From positions 806,001-870,000 of the forward strand of contig WJXW01000013.1 of NCBI GenBank assembly GCA_015832175.1: a stretch of 64,000 nucleotides of DNA. Reading direction: 5' to 3'. Position 1 is the stretch's first letter; each line of letters starts with the position of its first letter. Positions 45,177 to 59,495 of the stretch are shown piece after piece. The notes under the pieces are model-generated. The model did not search any database. It had not been told where the DNA came from and was given only the letters and a program-made list of their open reading frames with translations. Origin of the DNA: Paraphaeosphaeria minitans. Its lineage: Eukaryota; Ascomycota; Dothideomycetes; Pleosporales; Didymosphaeriaceae. The position numbers and the translations under genes were made by a program.

Positions 45177-48100
45177 ATGGCAGAAGTATAGCTTATTAAT
45201 CGCGCTAGTTAGCCCTACTAGTTTGTCTAGCTTTAATTCTAAGCAAACTTAAAAAGAATCTAGAACTAAATTAACCTAGAGGCGATTAACGCTCTAGTAA
45301 TTAATTATATAAAGCTAGAACAACCTCTACTTTTATAGAAACTATTACTAATTGCAGATACAGCCTCTATAGTAAGTATTTAATTATACAAAGTAGAGCT
45401 TACTAAGTATAAAATAGATAAGGAGAGCTTTCCTTTATAAATAGTAGAATATAGAGCAGCAGTTTTAGACTAGTAAGCAGACTATACTAAGATACAGAAT
45501 CTCTAGACTTAGGTAAATACTACAGTATTGCCTAATCTACTTACTCCTGCTATAATTACTCTAGTTAATATACGCTAAACTACGCTTTAGTCCCTAATTT
45601 AACTCTTAAAGGAAGATCTCGCACTAAATAAAAGAGCTATATAGAATAATGTTTAAGCTTTATACTGCACTTATCTTAAGAAGGCTAAGTAGGCAAGATA
45701 AAGTCCTAAAACCTAGTTTAAAAAGTAGCAGCTCCTTTATTAAAAAGCAAAGACCTACTTAATTAGCAAAATTAGTAGACTGCTTACTACCTAAGATTTC
45801 CTAAATGCAATTACCGCGCGTATAGCACTAGATTAGGCCTAATTAATAAACTAACAGCTAATCTAGAATAAGACGCTAGGACAGAATTAGATCACGCTAG
45901 ATAATCTAGGGAAGGTATTTTTAGCGCTTGTTTAGAAGCATTTAATCTAATCTAGTTCTAATAAAATAAGTAGGGTATTCGCCACTTTTAATAGATTATT
46001 AAGACAATCTACTAACTCTAATAGTTCTAGTTTATCTAATTAGATAAAGAAACAACTAAACTGTCCCTATAAGCCCTATACTTATAGGTAGAAACTAATA
46101 GAGTACTAAAGACTTTAAACCGCGATAGCTGGATCACCCTAGGATAGAACATTATTATTTAATCTCACTAATAAAAAAAAATTAGAAATTCTTAATTAAC
46201 TTAAGCAGCCTAAGTAGTTAAACCTTTATAATACAATTACAAAGGCAGAATAGAATAAGAAACAATCCTCTACTAAGACTATTAAGTATTCTAGTAGTAT
46301 TACTACTGCTCTACTAAACCTATTTAATCTGCCTACAGATAATAGAGCATTAGGTGTTTACTCTACTCTACATTCTAACGCTTATCCTCTGTTAGAATGT
46401 ATAATACTAGACAGTGCTATAGCAGTTTACCTAGTTAACAATCGCAAAAGACTTATTCCTAGGACGTTTTAATTATTAAACAAGAGTGTAGAGGTAAGTA
46501 TATAAAGCCTCCTAATCTTAGGAATTAGTAATAGACTAATTAAGAACGCTTTGTATAGGAAAAATAGGAGATTTACAGAAGATCTGCTACTCTAAAGAGT
46601 AAGAGTAGTAAAAAGCTTTTATATAAATATTATATTAGAAGCTCTTTTAAAGAAAGTAAAGATTTAGTACCTTAGTTTAGATCACACTCTTAAGATTAGA
46701 AGTCTAGAATAAAGCGTTATCTTAGTAGACCTAAAATGTGAGCATAACTTTACTTTCCTATAATATAAGCTAATCTACTCTTGTCTAATTATTATAAGTA
46801 TAACTACTAAAGGATTATCCTAAGTTAATATTAAGAGATTAGATTCTAAGGACCTCTAGCACCTTTAAGCAGGGTATATAGGAAGTAGAGCCCTATAAGC
46901 TCTAGTAACTGCAGCCTAAAGTGTAAAGATTACTAGAATGTTAAGAAAGGATTATAAGCACTATACTACTGTACACGCAACTTAAGTGATCTCTAGAAAA
47001 CCTAGAGAATAATCACCTAGGCTATTTTACTTATTATCCTAGAATCTATTTAATATGCCCACTGCTTAAAATAGAGAAAACTAGGTTTTACTAATTAAAG
47101 AAGATTTTAGTAAGAAACCTTACATTTTTAATCTTAGAACAAAGACGCTTTCTAAGATAATAAGAGTGTAGCAGGATTTCTTAGCTCTTATTAATATAAA
47201 ATACAAGCTTTAAATCACAAAAATCTACTAGGACAATAATACAGCAACACTTTTATAAAAAGGGAAATCCTAGTACAAATTTTGGGCTAATTAGGAAGGG
47301 ATAATAATTAGTAGACCACCGCCCTATACGCATAAGCCTAATAGCGCTGCAGAAAAAGTAGGCTAAGAGCTTATAATAAAAGTAATTAAAATATAAATAA
47401 GCGTAAATCTACTATTAAATCTCTAGCCTAAGATTATATAAGCAGTATACTAGCTCTAAAGAATAATTCCTAGCCTAGCATTAGGCTATTAATCACCTAA
47501 TAAAACGTTAGATACTTAGTTTAGACAATATTTTTGTTATTTTAAACTAGTAAAAACACAATATAGAACAGCTAATCTTTGTCTAAACTAGAGTACTGTC
47601 TACGCCTATAGCTGCTAAGCTTACCCTTTAAATTAGGAGCGTGCAGCTAGGCGAGATAGAAGAGGATTTAAAATAAATCCTAGGGGCTATATTAGATACC
47701 TAGTAGGCTATAAAGCTTCTAATATCTACTAAATATAGATTCCCTAGCTTAATTAGGTAATTACTACACAAAACGTAAGGTTTAATAAGTCCTTATTTTA
47801 TAAAGAATTAGAGGAATAATCTATTCTAAAGATAGAAGTGTTAAAAATAGTAAAAAGTCTCTAAGAAAGAGAGCTAAACAATTTAGAAGAAGTGTATAAA
47901 AACACGCTTAATATTCTTTCTAAAATAAATAAGTATACAAGAACTACTACTAGACCTATAGGTGACCTTTAGGTAATTAAAAGCGAAGTAGGCTAGCTAA
48001 GTAATTAGGAACTTAAGGTACCTACTACTAAGCGAGCTATAGGCTTAGCTAGCTAGTAGCTAAGAATTTGCTTAAGTAGGAAAGGAAGCACAGGACTTAT

Positions 48101-50250
48101 AACCCCTAATTAGACACTAGAGCTAGGTAATCTTAGGGGTAATCTATTAAGTAATTAAGAAATATCTAGCAGCCACTAGAACACTACTAGGAGAGCTAGC
48201 CTGCCAGAATCTAAGGATTTAATACCCTATTTATTAGTAGAAACTAATTAGGTTACTAATTAACCTAGCGCAGATAACTTAATTACGCTAAATAAAACAG
48301 ATAACCTACTAGCGTACTAAAGGCGAAGGCAGATCTATCTAGAGGTAAGTAGAATAAGTAGGCGAAATTATAGTAAAGCACTAGAAATTAACTAACTAAT
48401 AAATTACTATCTACTATTGCAAAGATTAAGGAAGCAAAATAATTAGGATAATTAGCTAAGGGGTAGGTAAAAGCTAAGTGCTTATACACTAATTGCTAAT
48501 TATTTTTAAAGTAATCTTAATATAATATTAAAGCACACGTTTATACTAGGAGTAGCAGAGGCCTAGTCTAAGTAAGAAGAATATATTACACTAAATATAA
48601 TAGTATTCGCTTCTATACTTAGAAAGGCGCCTAGAGCGTCTTATACAGCTTAGACTTATAGAGATAAGCTTACACTAGAGCTAACCCTATAGAAACACCT
48701 TTATAATTATCTATATAGGAAGCTATTCCTCCTTACCGCTCGCAAAGAGATCTTAACTTTGTAAGATAAAGGTACTTAAATAGAGATTAAATAATTAGAG
48801 GTGTTAGAGCGACTACTCCCTTTAAAGTAGGTCTTTACCTACAAGTTTAATTAAAATAGATACTTTAAAAAGTGCAAAGCTTAAATTGTTATAAAAGGAG
48901 ATCTTTAGAAAAAGAATACTCTCTACTCTACTTATACTGCTACCCTAGCAGCAAGATCTTTTTAATTAGCTGTAGCTCTGGTAGCAGAATTCGATCTAGA
49001 AATCTTATAATTTAATATAGTAGGAGCGTTTCTAAATACTCTTATTATAGCCGCTAATCTAGTAACTTATGAATTACCTAATAGTTTTAAAAAGCTAGGA
49101 AAGTTTATAAGATTAAATTAAGCTTTATATAGCTTAAGAGATTTACCACTTCTTTAGTATAAGGAATTTACAAGATTACTACAATCTTATAGACTCTTAG
49201 GTTTGCTAGAAGAGCTATACCTTTTCTTTAATAGTAATTAAAGTATTATTATTCTATTTTATATTAACGACATTCTTCTTCTCTATTACAAAAGTAAAGA
49301 GAAAGAAGCCCTAGATTTTTAGAAGAAGATCGCGAACAAATATAAGATTAAATTAAAAGGACTAGTAGAGTAGTTCCTAGGTGTTTAAGTAATTAGGGAT
49401 AGAGAAGTAAGATTAATTTCTCTAGTCTATAATACCTACATTAATAAGATTACAAAAAAGTTTAACCTTTTAAACTCTAGGAGCTTCCCTCCTATACCTC
49501 TATTAGTAGAAGATCTCGTTCTAAGCATAGAAGAAGCCACTCCTTAATAAATAAAGCTCTTTTAAGAAGAAGTAGGATTAGCTCTCTACACAGCAATTAT
49601 GCTACGACTAAATATAGCCTTTGCAGTGTTAAAGCTATCACACTTTCTAATAAATCTAAGCAAAGAACACTTTACTACTATTAATTATATAATCCTTTAC
49701 CTCTATTAAACTAAATAGCAGGCTATAGTCTTTAGTGGCTACAATAGACCTAATCTACTAATATATAGAGATGCCTTATTCGCTAATAATCTAATATCAC
49801 AGTAATCTTCCTATAGATATATTATCTTATTATTTAGAGGAGCTATCCTATAGAAAGCAGCTTAATAGAACACAATTACTACTTTAATAACAGAAGCAGA
49901 GCTTCTAGCGCTTAAATATATAAGTAAAGAAGCTATAGTAATTAAGAGATTCTTTACTAAGCTTACTCTAGATCTAGGACCTTTATAAAAGGTCTATTAC
50001 AACAATCTTTAAACTATTTATTTAGTAATTAGAAAGAATAAAAGAATCACTACTTAACTGCGCTATATAGATATTTAGAATATATAGTTGCGGTAAGAGT
50101 ATACAAAAGGATTGTTTTAAGTAGAATATCTTCTAACTAGCGAAATGCTAGTAGATAGCCTTACAAAGGCTCTTACTTATTAGCAGTTTAATAGATTTAA
50201 AAGGCTATTAAATCTATAAAATATAAGTACAATAATTACAGAATAAGAGT
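45177..50250 (+). pseudogene. E1 copia polyprotein, degraded
   Basis: The ATG at 45177 survives. In order: gag (MAEVQLVNRA start, with Gln as stop); protease region (ILDSAIAVYLVNN near 46,410); integrase near 46,930-47,750; reverse transcriptase near 48,880-49,560 (LEILQFNIVGAFLN, YINDILLLYY from YVDD); RNase H near 49,750-50,200 (TEAELLALKY, RKNKRITTQLRYIDIQ). The Ty1/copia order (integrase before RT) is clear. Gln and Trp codons are stops throughout. Confidence 0.83.
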
Positions 50251-50943
50251 AGATAAGTAGAGAAATAATCTGTTAACTACCTAGAATTATTAATTTAGAG
50301 CTAGGAAACAAGAAAAGAAAAAGAAAAGAAAAAAAAAGATTAGAGGGAGAATAGGAATTAGAGAAAGAAGAGATTAAAGAGCTTATCTATAAGTATATAG
50401 ACTCTCTTCCTCCTCTACTTAATCGTAGAGGTGCGAGAATCTCCCCTATAATTAGTAGTAGGAGATTCTCCCTATTCTCCTTCTCTCCTCCTCTCTATAG
50501 TAGGTAATTCCTTACTCTATCTACCTCCTCTACCTCTTCTTTAATTAGCAGTAGGTAATAGCTTACCCTAGCCTCCCCTCTTTTAATTAGTAGGAGGAGA
50601 AGCACTTACCTAGCCTCTACTTTACTTTAGAGCTAATAGGCCGCTTATTTAGCTATTTTAATTAAAACATTAGCTGCGACCGCGCTGCTCTTTAATAGAT
50701 AGGGTAAAAGGGTAATTACTTTATCCTCTACTAAGAATTAGCTAGGAGGGAGGAAGTAAAATAGTAGCTACGTACTAAGCTTACTCCTCCTAACTACTAG
50801 TAGAAGGAGGAGCTTATAAGGCTACTTTAACCCTCTTACGTAGCTTAGTAATTAGCCTCTCCTATAAAAAGTATTAGCTAAACCTAGAACAAATCTTAAA
50901 ATAAAAGCTTATATTAGCACCCTCTAATAGTTAATAGCGGATA

Positions 50944-51138
50944 TGTTGAAGTAAAACACTCACTTCTGTAATTCTTTCTGGATCCACTAATTCAGATCAC
51001 AGGATTCTTGCCAAGAGGCTCGTTTCTTTTGTATATAGTCTGCCCTTTTAGCATCCTTTCCTACAATTAGCTCTTTGTATTCTTTACAACTCTGCTCCTA
51101 AATATCCTATAATAGTTTAAGCCCTTTTTACCACAACA
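50944..51138 (+). repeat. 5' LTR of E2
   Basis: 195 bp, TGTTGAAG...CCACAACA, directly following GGATA. Confidence 0.94.
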
Positions 51139-51272
51139 GTTATAAGTCTGGCGCTTAGAACGTAGAATAATTCTTTCTACCTACTTAGCAACGCTTAAAT
51201 TATTATACAACACTCTATTTAGAACCTCTCTACGATACAACCCCCTATTTCTAATCACAAAAATTATTAAAA

Positions 51273-54200
51273 TAGTAGAAGTACAGCTTGTTAATTGCGC
51301 TAGCTAGCCCTACTAGTTTATCTAGCTTTAATTCTAAGTAAACTTAAAAGGAATCTAGAACTAAATTAACCTAGAGGCGATTAACGCTCTAGCAATTAAT
51401 TACGCAAAGCTAGAATAACCTCCGCTCCTACAGAAACTATCACTAATTGCAGATACAGCCTCTATAGCGAGTATTTAATTATACAAAGCAGAGCTTACTA
51501 AGTATAAAATAGATAAAGAGAGCTTTCCTTTACAAATAGCGGAATACAGAGTAGCAGTTTTAGACTAGCAAGTAGACTATACTAAGATACAGAATCTCTA
51601 GACTTAGGTAAACACTACAGTATCGCCTAATCTACTTGCTCCTACTATAATCACTCTAGTTAATATACACTAAACTACGCTTTAGTCCCTAATTCAACTC
51701 TTAAAGGAAGATCTCGCACTAAATAAAGGAGCTACACAGAATAATGTTCAAACTTTGTACTGCGCTTATCTTAAAAAGGCTAAGCAGGTAAGACAAAGTC
51801 CTAAGACCTAGTTTAAAGAATAGCAGCTCTTCTATTAAAAAGCAAAGACCTACTTAATTAGCGAAATTAGCAGACTGTTTACTACCTAAGATTTCCTAGA
51901 TGTAATTGCCGCGCGTATAGCACTAGATTAGGCCTAATTAATGAACTAACAGCTGATCTAGGATAAGACGCTAGGACAGAATCAGATCACGCTAGATAAT
52001 CTAGGGAAAGTATTTTTAGCGCTTGTCCAGAAGCATTCAATCTAATCTAGTTCTAATAAAATAAGTGGGGTATTTGCCACTTTTAATAGATTATCGAGAC
52101 AATCTACCAACTCTAATAGTTCTAGTTCATCTAATTAGACAAAGAAACAACCAAACTGTCCCTATAAGCCCTATGCTTATAGGTGGAAACTAATAGAGTG
52201 CCGAAGACTTTAAACCGCGATAGCTAGATCACCCTAGGATAGAATATCATTATTCAATCTTACTAATAAAGAAAAATTAGAGATTCTTAATTAACTTAAG
52301 TAGCCTAAGTGGTTAAACCTTCGTAATGCGATCACAAAGGTAGAATAGAATAAGAAATAATCCTCTACTAAGACTATTAAGTATCCTAGTAGTATTGCTA
52401 CTACTCTACTAAACCTATTTGATCTGCCTACAGACAATAGAGCATTAGGTGTCTACTCTACTCTATATTCTAACGCTTATTCTCTGTTAGAATGTATAAT
52501 ACTAGACAGTGCTACAGTAGTTTACCTAGTTAACAATTACGAAAGACTTATTCTTAGGACGTTTTAATTATTAAACAAGAGTGTAGAGGCAGGTACATAA
52601 AGCCTCCTAATCTTAGGAATTAGTAATAGACTGATTAAGAACGCTTTGTATAGGAAAAATAGGAGATTTATAGAAGATCTGCTACTCTAAGGAGTAAAAG
52701 TAGTAGAAGGCTTTTATGTAAATATTATATTAGAAGCTCTTTTAAAGAAAGTAAAGATTTAGTACCTTAGTTTAGATCACACTTTTAGGATTAGAAGCCT
52801 AGAACAAAGCGTTATCTTAGTAGACCTAAAATGCAAGTATAACCTTACTTTCCTACAATATAAGCTAATCTACTTTTGTCTAATTGTTATAAGTGTAACT
52901 ACTAAAGGATTATCCTAGGTCAATATTAAGAGATTAGATTCTAAGAACCTCTAGCACCTTTAAGTAGGGCATGCAGGAAGTAGAGCCCTATAAGCTCTAG
53001 TAACTACAGCCTAAGGTGTAAAGATTACTAGAATGTTAAGAAAGGATTATAAGCACTGTACTACTACACACACAACTTAGGTAATCTCTAGAAGACCTAG
53101 AGAACAATTACCCAGGCTATTTTACTTATTATCCTAGGATCTATTCAATATGCCTACTGCTTAAAATAGAGAAAACTAGGTTTTGCTAATTAAAGAAGAT
53201 TTTAGTAAAAAACCTTATATTTTTAATCTTAGAATAAAGACGCTTTCTAAGATAATAAGAGTGTGGCAGGATTTCTTAGCTCTTATTAATACAAAATATA
53301 AGCTTCGAATTACGAAAATCCACTAGGACAATAATATAGTAACACTTCTATAGAGAGGGAAATCCTAGTACGAATTTTAGGCTAATTAGGAAGGGATAAT
53401 AATCAGCAGACCACTGCCCTATACGTATAAGCCTAATAGCGCTGTAGAAAGAGTAGGCTAGGAGCTTATAATAAAAGTAATTAAAATGCGAATAAGCGCA
53501 AATCTGCCATTAAATCTCTGGCCTGAGATTATATAAGTGGCATGCTGGCTCTAAGGAATAATTCCTAGCCTAGTATTAGGCTATCAATCACCTAATAAAA
53601 TGTTGGATGCTTAGTTTAGATAATATTTTCGTTATTTCGAACTAGTAAAAACACAATATAGGACAGCCGATCTTTGTCTAAACTAGAGTGCTGTCTACGC
53701 CTATGGCTACTAAGCTTACCCTTTGGATCAGGAGCGTGCAGCTAGGCAAGACAGAAGAGGATTTAAAGTGAATCCTAGGGGCCATATTAGATACCTAGTA
53801 GGCTACAAAGCTTCTAATATCTACTAAATATAGATTCCCTAGCTTAATTAGGTGATTACTACACGAAATGTAAGGTTTAATAAGTCCTTATTCTATAAAG
53901 GATTAGAGGAACAATCTATTCTAAAGATAGAAGTATTAAAAATAGTGAAAAGCCTCTAAGAAGGAGAGCTAAACAATCTAGGAGAAGCGTATAAAAACGC
54001 GCTTAATATTCTTCCTAAAACGAATAAGTATACAAGAACCGCTACTAGACCTATAGGTGACCCTTAGGCGATTAAAAGCGAAGTAGGCTAGCTAAGCAAT
54101 TAGGAACCTAAGGTACCTACTACTAAGCGAGCTGTAGGCTTAGCTAGCTAGTAGCTAAGAATTCGCTTAAGTGAGAAAGAAAGCACAGGACTTGTAACCC

Positions 54201-56345
54201 CTAACTAGACACTAGAGCCAGGTGATTTTAGGGGTAATCTATTAAGCGATTAAGAGATATCTGGCAGCCACTAGAACACTACTAGGAGAGCTGGCCTGCT
54301 AGAATCTAGGGATTTAATACCCTATTTATTAGTAGAAACTAATTAGGTTGCTAATTAACCTAGCGCAGATAACTTAATTACGCTAGACAAAGTAGATAAC
54401 CTACTAGCGCGCCAAAGGCGAAGGCAGATCTATCTAGAGGTAAGTAGAATAAGTAGGCAAAATTGTGGTAAAGCACTAGAAATTAACTAACTAATAAATC
54501 GCTATCTACTATTACAAAGATTAAGGAAGTAAAATAATTAGGACAATTAGCTAGGGGGTGGGTGGAAGCTAGGTGCTTATATACTAATTACTAATTATCT
54601 TTAAAGTGATCTTAATGTAATATTAGAGTACACATTTATACTAGGAGTAGTAGAGGCCTAGTTTAAGTAAGAAGAATATATTACACTAAATGCGATAGTA
54701 TTTGCTTCTATGCTTAGAAAGGCGCCTAGAGCGTTTTATACAGCTTGGACTTATAGAGACAAGCTTATACTAGAGCTAACCCTATGGAAACATCTTTATA
54801 ATTATCTATATAGGAAGCTATTCCTCCTTGCTGCTTACAAGGAGATCTTAACTTTATAAGATAAAGGTACCTGGACAGAGATTGAACAATTAGAGGTGTT
54901 AGAGCGACTGCTCCCTTTAAAGTAGGTCTTTACCTATAAGTTTAATTAAAACAGATACTTTAAAAAGTACAAAGCTTAAATTATTATAAGAGGAGATCTT
55001 TAGAAAAAGAATACTCTCTACTCCACCTATACTACTACCCTAGTAGTAAGATCTTTTCAATTAGCTGTAGCTCTAGCAGCAGAATTTAATCTGGAAATCT
55101 TATAATTTAATGTAGTAGGAGCGTTTCTAAATACTCTTATTACAGCCGCCAATCTAGTAACTTATAAATTACCTAATAGTTTTAAAAAGCTAGGAAAGTG
55201 TGTAAGATTAAATTAAGCTTTGTATGGCTTAAGAGATTTACTACTTCTTTAGTATAAAGAATTTACAGGATTACTTCGATTTTATAGACTCTTAGCTTCG
55301 CTAGAAGAGCTATGCCTTTTCTTTAATAGTAATTAAAGTATTATTATTCTATTTTATGTTAACAACATTCTTCTTCTCTATTACAAGAGTAAAGAGAAAG
55401 AAGCCCTGGATTTTTAGAAGAAGATTGTAAACAAATACAAGATTAAATTAAAAGGACTAGTAGAGTGGTTCCTAGGTGTTCAAGTAATTAGGGACAGAGA
55501 AGCAAGATTAATTTCTCTAGTCTATAATACCTACATTAATAAGATCACAAAAAAGTTTAACCTTTTAAACTCTAGGAGCTTCCCTCCCACACCTCTATTA
55601 GTAGAAGATCTCGTTCTGAGCACAGGAGAAGCCACTCCTTAATAAATAAAGCTCTTTTAAGAAGAGGTGGGATTGGCTCTCTACACAGCAATTATGCTAC
55701 GCCCAGATATAGCCTTTACAGTGTTAAAGCTATCACACTTTCTAACAAATCTAAGTAAAGAACACTTTACTGCTATTAATCGTGTGATCCTTTACCTCTA
55801 TTAAACTAAATAGCAGGCTATAGTCTTTAGTGGCTATAATAGACCTAATCTACTAATATATAGAGATGCCTCATTCACTAATAATCTAATATTACGGCGA
55901 TCTTCCTATAGATATATTATCCTATTATTTAGAGGAGCTATCCTATAGAAAGCAGCTTAACAGAACACGATCACTACTTTAATAACAGAAGCAGAGCTTC
56001 TAGCGCTTAAACATATAAGCAAAGAAGCTATAGCGATTAAGAGATTCTTTACTAAGCTTACTCTAGATCTAGGACCTTTATAGAAGGTCTATTGCAACAA
56101 TCTTCAAACTATTTATTTAGTAATTAGAAAGAACAAAAGAATCACTACTTAACTGCGCTATATAGATATTTAGAATATATAGTTACAGCAAGAGTATACA
56201 AAAAGATTATTTTAAGTAGAATATCTTCCAACCAGCAAAATGCCAGCAGATAGCCTTATAAAGGCTCTTACTTATTAGCAGTTTAATAGATTCAAAAGGC
56301 TATTAAATCTATAAGATGCGAGCATAACAATTACAGAACAAGAGT
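51273..56345 (+). pseudogene. E2 copia polyprotein, degraded
   Basis: Parallel to E1's coding remnant along its whole length. The E1 start codon is ATA here, while other codons are better preserved (for example CGGCCAG-type Gln/Trp positions in RNase H). Reverse transcriptase is near 54,970-55,640 and RNase H near 55,840-56,300. In the stretches compared, differences from E1 are almost all C/T or G/A. Confidence 0.83.
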
Positions 56346-58066
56346 AGGTAAGTAGAGAAACAATTTGTTAACTACCTAGAATTATTAATTTAGAGCTAAG
56401 AAATAAGAAAAGAAAAAGAAAAGAAAGAAAAGATTAGAGGGAGAATAGGAATTAAAGGAAGAAGAGATTAAAGAGCTTATCTATAAGTATATAGACCCTC
56501 TTCCTTCTCTACTTAATTATAAAGGTGCGAGAATCTCCTTTACAATTAGTAGTAAGAGATTCTCCCTATCCTCCTCCTCTCCTCCTCTCTATAGTAGGTG
56601 ATTCCTTACCCTATCCACCTCCTCCACCTCTCCTTTAATTAGCAGCAGGTAATAGCTTACCCTAGCCTTCCCTCCTTTAATTAGCAGGAGGAGAAGCACT
56701 TACCTAGCCTCTACCTTGCTTTAGAGCTAATAGGCTACTTATCTAGCTATTTTAATTAGGGTATTAGCTGCGACTACGCTACTCCTTAATAAGTAAGGCA
56801 GGAGGGTAATCACCCTATCCTCTACTAAGGATTAGCTAGAAAAGAGGGAGTAGGACAGTAGCTGTGTACTAAGCTTACTCCTCCTAACTACTAGTAGAAA
56901 GAAGAGCTTATAAGGCCACCTTAACCCTCTTACGCAGCTTAGTAATTAGCCTCTCTTACAAAAAGTATTAGCTAAACTTAGAAAGAATCTCAGAATAAAA
57001 GCTTATATTAGCACCCTCTAATAGTTAATAGCAGATGAAATCTATAGCTAGAGTCTAAATATACGGCTAGCTATAGGAACAATTAGCAAAATTAGCTAAA
57101 GTAACAGAATAACCCTATATATAGTAGTGTAAGAGTGGGTAAAGTAGGTATAGTAGCGCCTACTTAAGCTTAAAGCGTTATTATAGTAGTATCTATTACT
57201 CTTTCCTGCTAGAGCTCCCTTTAAGTAGCCTAAGCAGCTCACTTGTTTAAGAGCACTAAGCAATCGCTAGGGGCCTAGAGCTAGGGCAGGAGGAGCTAGT
57301 AAAGTAGGAAGATCTTAGTAAGAGGATTAGGAGCTTTATTTAGCAGCTTTTGCAGCCTTTACTACGTATACTTTAGCTAGGTTATTAGACATCTAAAAGA
57401 GTTAGCAAAGCTCTAAATAATAGAAAAAGCGCAAGGTAATAATTAGAAGAAGAGAACTTACTATAAGGTAGTAGGATTTAAAGGCTTAAACTAGTAGGCT
57501 TAAATTAGATAGGAGGTTAAAGCGTTAAAAGTAAAGGATTAAAGAGAGAAGATTAAGCGCTAGTAAAGGGCTTATATACTCTACCGCCTATCTAATTATT
57601 AAGCGCTAAATGCGCTCCTTCCTTACTACTTATTTCTCTTACTACTACTCTTTTCTAATTAAAACGCGCCTGCCTATTATACTTACTAGCTAGTAAGAGC
57701 GGGGAAATTACCTTACAGTTAATAAGAAGTAAGCAAAAAGAGTAGTAGAATAAAAGCGTTTACGCTCTAGGCCTTTGTGCCACGCTTATGAGCTCCCAAC
57801 CCACCAGAAGAAGAGATTCTGGACACGATTCACGATAGGATTTGTGATTTAAAAAATAAACAGTAATTGTTTTGCTATTACAATAAGTGGGGGGTGATAG
57901 AATCGCTGTTCTTAAAATAAGGAGATTTAGAAGAATAATTCTTAATAGTTTTTTAATCTTTAAACAGCCTTTAGATAGTTTTTTAAAGATCTTTAGAAAG
58001 GATTTAGACAATTATAGATTACTTCTTAGGATAGGTGATCCGCTTTGAGCGATCACCCAGGGGGTG
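56346..58066 (+). other. E2 3' non-coding region
   Basis: Begins with an A/G-rich tract (56,400-56,460) and CT-rich stretches. From about 57,027 it holds the 1-kb segment that reappears at 58262-59295 as E1's severed 3' end. It has no recognisable gene; the frame at 57,760-58,011 (-) is discussed under rejected items. Confidence 0.55.
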
Positions 58067-58261
58067 TGTTGAAGTAAAACACTCACTTCCGTGATTCTTT
58101 CTAGATCCACTAATTCAGATTACGGGATTCTTGCCAAGAGGCTCGTTTCTTTTGTATATAGTCTGCCCTTTTAGTATCCTTTCCTACAATCAGCTCTTTG
58201 TATTCTTTACAACTCTGCTCCTGAATATCCTGTGATAGTTCGAGCCCTTTTTACCACAACA
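58067..58261 (+). repeat. 3' LTR of E2
   Basis: 195 bp, partner of 50944-51138, followed by GGATA. Confidence 0.94.
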
Positions 58262-59295
58262 GGATAAAATCTATAGCTAGAGTCTAAATATACAGCTAGC
58301 TATAGAAATAATTAGCAAAATTAGCTAAAGTAATAAGATAACCCTATATATAGTAGTGCAAGAGTAGGTAAAATAGGCATAACAGCGCCTACCTAAGCTT
58401 AAAGCATTATTATAGTAGCGTCTATTACTCTTTCTTACTAAAGCTCCCTTTAAGCAGCCTAAGTAGCTTACTTATCTAAGAGCACTAAGCAATCGCTAGA
58501 GGCCTAAAGCTAGGGCAAAAGGAGCTAGTAGAGTAGAAGGATCTTAGTAAGAGGATTAAAAGCTTTATTTAGTAGCTTTTATAGCCTTTACTACGTGTGC
58601 TTTAGCTAGATTATTAGATATCTAAAAGAGTTAGCAAAGCTCTAAATAACAGAAAGAGCGTAAAGCAATAATTAGAAAAAGAGAACCTACTATAAGATAG
58701 TAGGATTTAAAGGCTTAAACTAGTAGGCTTAAATTAAATAAGAGGTTAAAGCGTTAAAAGTAAAGGATTAAAGAGAGAAGATTAAGCGCTAGTAAAGGGC
58801 TTATATACTCTACCGCCTATCTAATTATTAAGCGCCAAATGCGCTCCTTTTTTACTATTTATTTCTCTTACTACCACTCCTTTCTAATTAAAACGCGCCT
58901 ACCTATTATACTTACTAGCTAGTAAGAGCAGGGAAATTACCTTATAGTTAATAGGAAGTAAGCGAAAAGAGTAGTAGAACAAAAGCGTTTACGCTCTAGG
59001 CCTTTGTACCACGCTTATAAGCTCCTAACCTACTAGAAGAAGAGATTCTGGACACGATTTATAATAGAATTTGTGATTTAAAAGATAAATAGTGATTATT
59101 TTGCTATTATAATAAGTAGGAAGTGATAGAATCGCTGTTCTTAAGATAAGGAGATTTAAAAGAATAATTCTTAATAGTTTTTTAATCTTTAAACAGCCTT
59201 TAGACAGTTTTTTAAAGATCTTTAAAAAGGATTTAGACAATTATAGATTACTTCTTAGGATAGGTGATCCGCTTTAAGCGATCACCTAAGGGGTG
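58262..59295 (+). other. E1 3' region, severed from E1 body by E2
   Basis: Directly repeats about 57,027-58,066 of E2 and ends with a mutated purine tract (AAGGGGTG) at the E1 3' LTR. It looks like a tandem duplication but is explained by the GGATA insertion. Confidence 0.8.
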
Positions 59296-59490
59296 TATTA
59301 AAGTAAAACACTCACTTCTGTAATTCTTTCTAGATCTACTAATTTAGATTACAGGATTCTTGCTAAGAGGCTTGTTTCTTTTATATATAGTCTGCCCTTT
59401 TAGCATCCTTTCCTACAATTAGCTCTTTGTATTCTTTACAACTCTGCTCCTGAATATCCTATAATAGTTTAAGCCCTTTTTACCACAACA
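59296..59490 (+). repeat. 3' LTR of E1
   Basis: 195 bp, starts TATTAAAG (mutated TGTTGAAG) and ends CCACAACA, followed by target duplication GAAGC. Confidence 0.93.
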
Positions 59491-59495
59491 GAAGC

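Larger units (their letters stand above)
50944..58261 (+). mobile_element. Element E2: full-length copia copy inserted into E1 (same family)
   Basis: LTRs are at 50944-51138 and 58067-58261, 195 bp each. The target duplication GGATA lies at 50939-50943 and 58262-58266. E2's own internal sequence at about 57,022-57,032 shows the empty site joined. A purine tract (CAGGGGGTG) precedes the 3' LTR. E2 looks less mutated than E1, as expected for the younger insertion. Confidence 0.9.
44849..59490 (+). mobile_element. Element E1: Ty1/copia retrotransposon inserted in D, hosting E2
   Basis: 195-bp LTRs at 44849-45043 and 59296-59490 are flanked by the target duplication GAAGC (44844-44848, 59491-59495). 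Subtracting E2 (50944-58261) leaves about 7.3 kb, the same length as E2. The plus-strand polyprotein remnant spans about 45,177-50,250, with a 1-kb 3' region at 58262-59295. Confidence 0.9.

Noticed and set aside
57760..58011. 83-residue minus frame, the only long frame in this part of the transposon block
   Set aside because: It begins at TTG, is Lys/Leu/Ile-rich as expected from AT-rich DNA, and lies in the non-coding 3' part of E2. Its counterpart at 59,025-59,240 exists only because the DNA segment is repeated.
59025..59240. 71-residue minus frame similar to the one at 57,760-58,011
   Set aside because: It is the same non-coding repeat segment in E1; similarity reflects copied DNA, not a conserved protein.
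57027..59490. Apparent tandem duplication of a 1.2-kb unit ending in an LTR
   Set aside because: The GGATA duplication shows that E2 inserted into E1; the second copy is E1's own 3' end.
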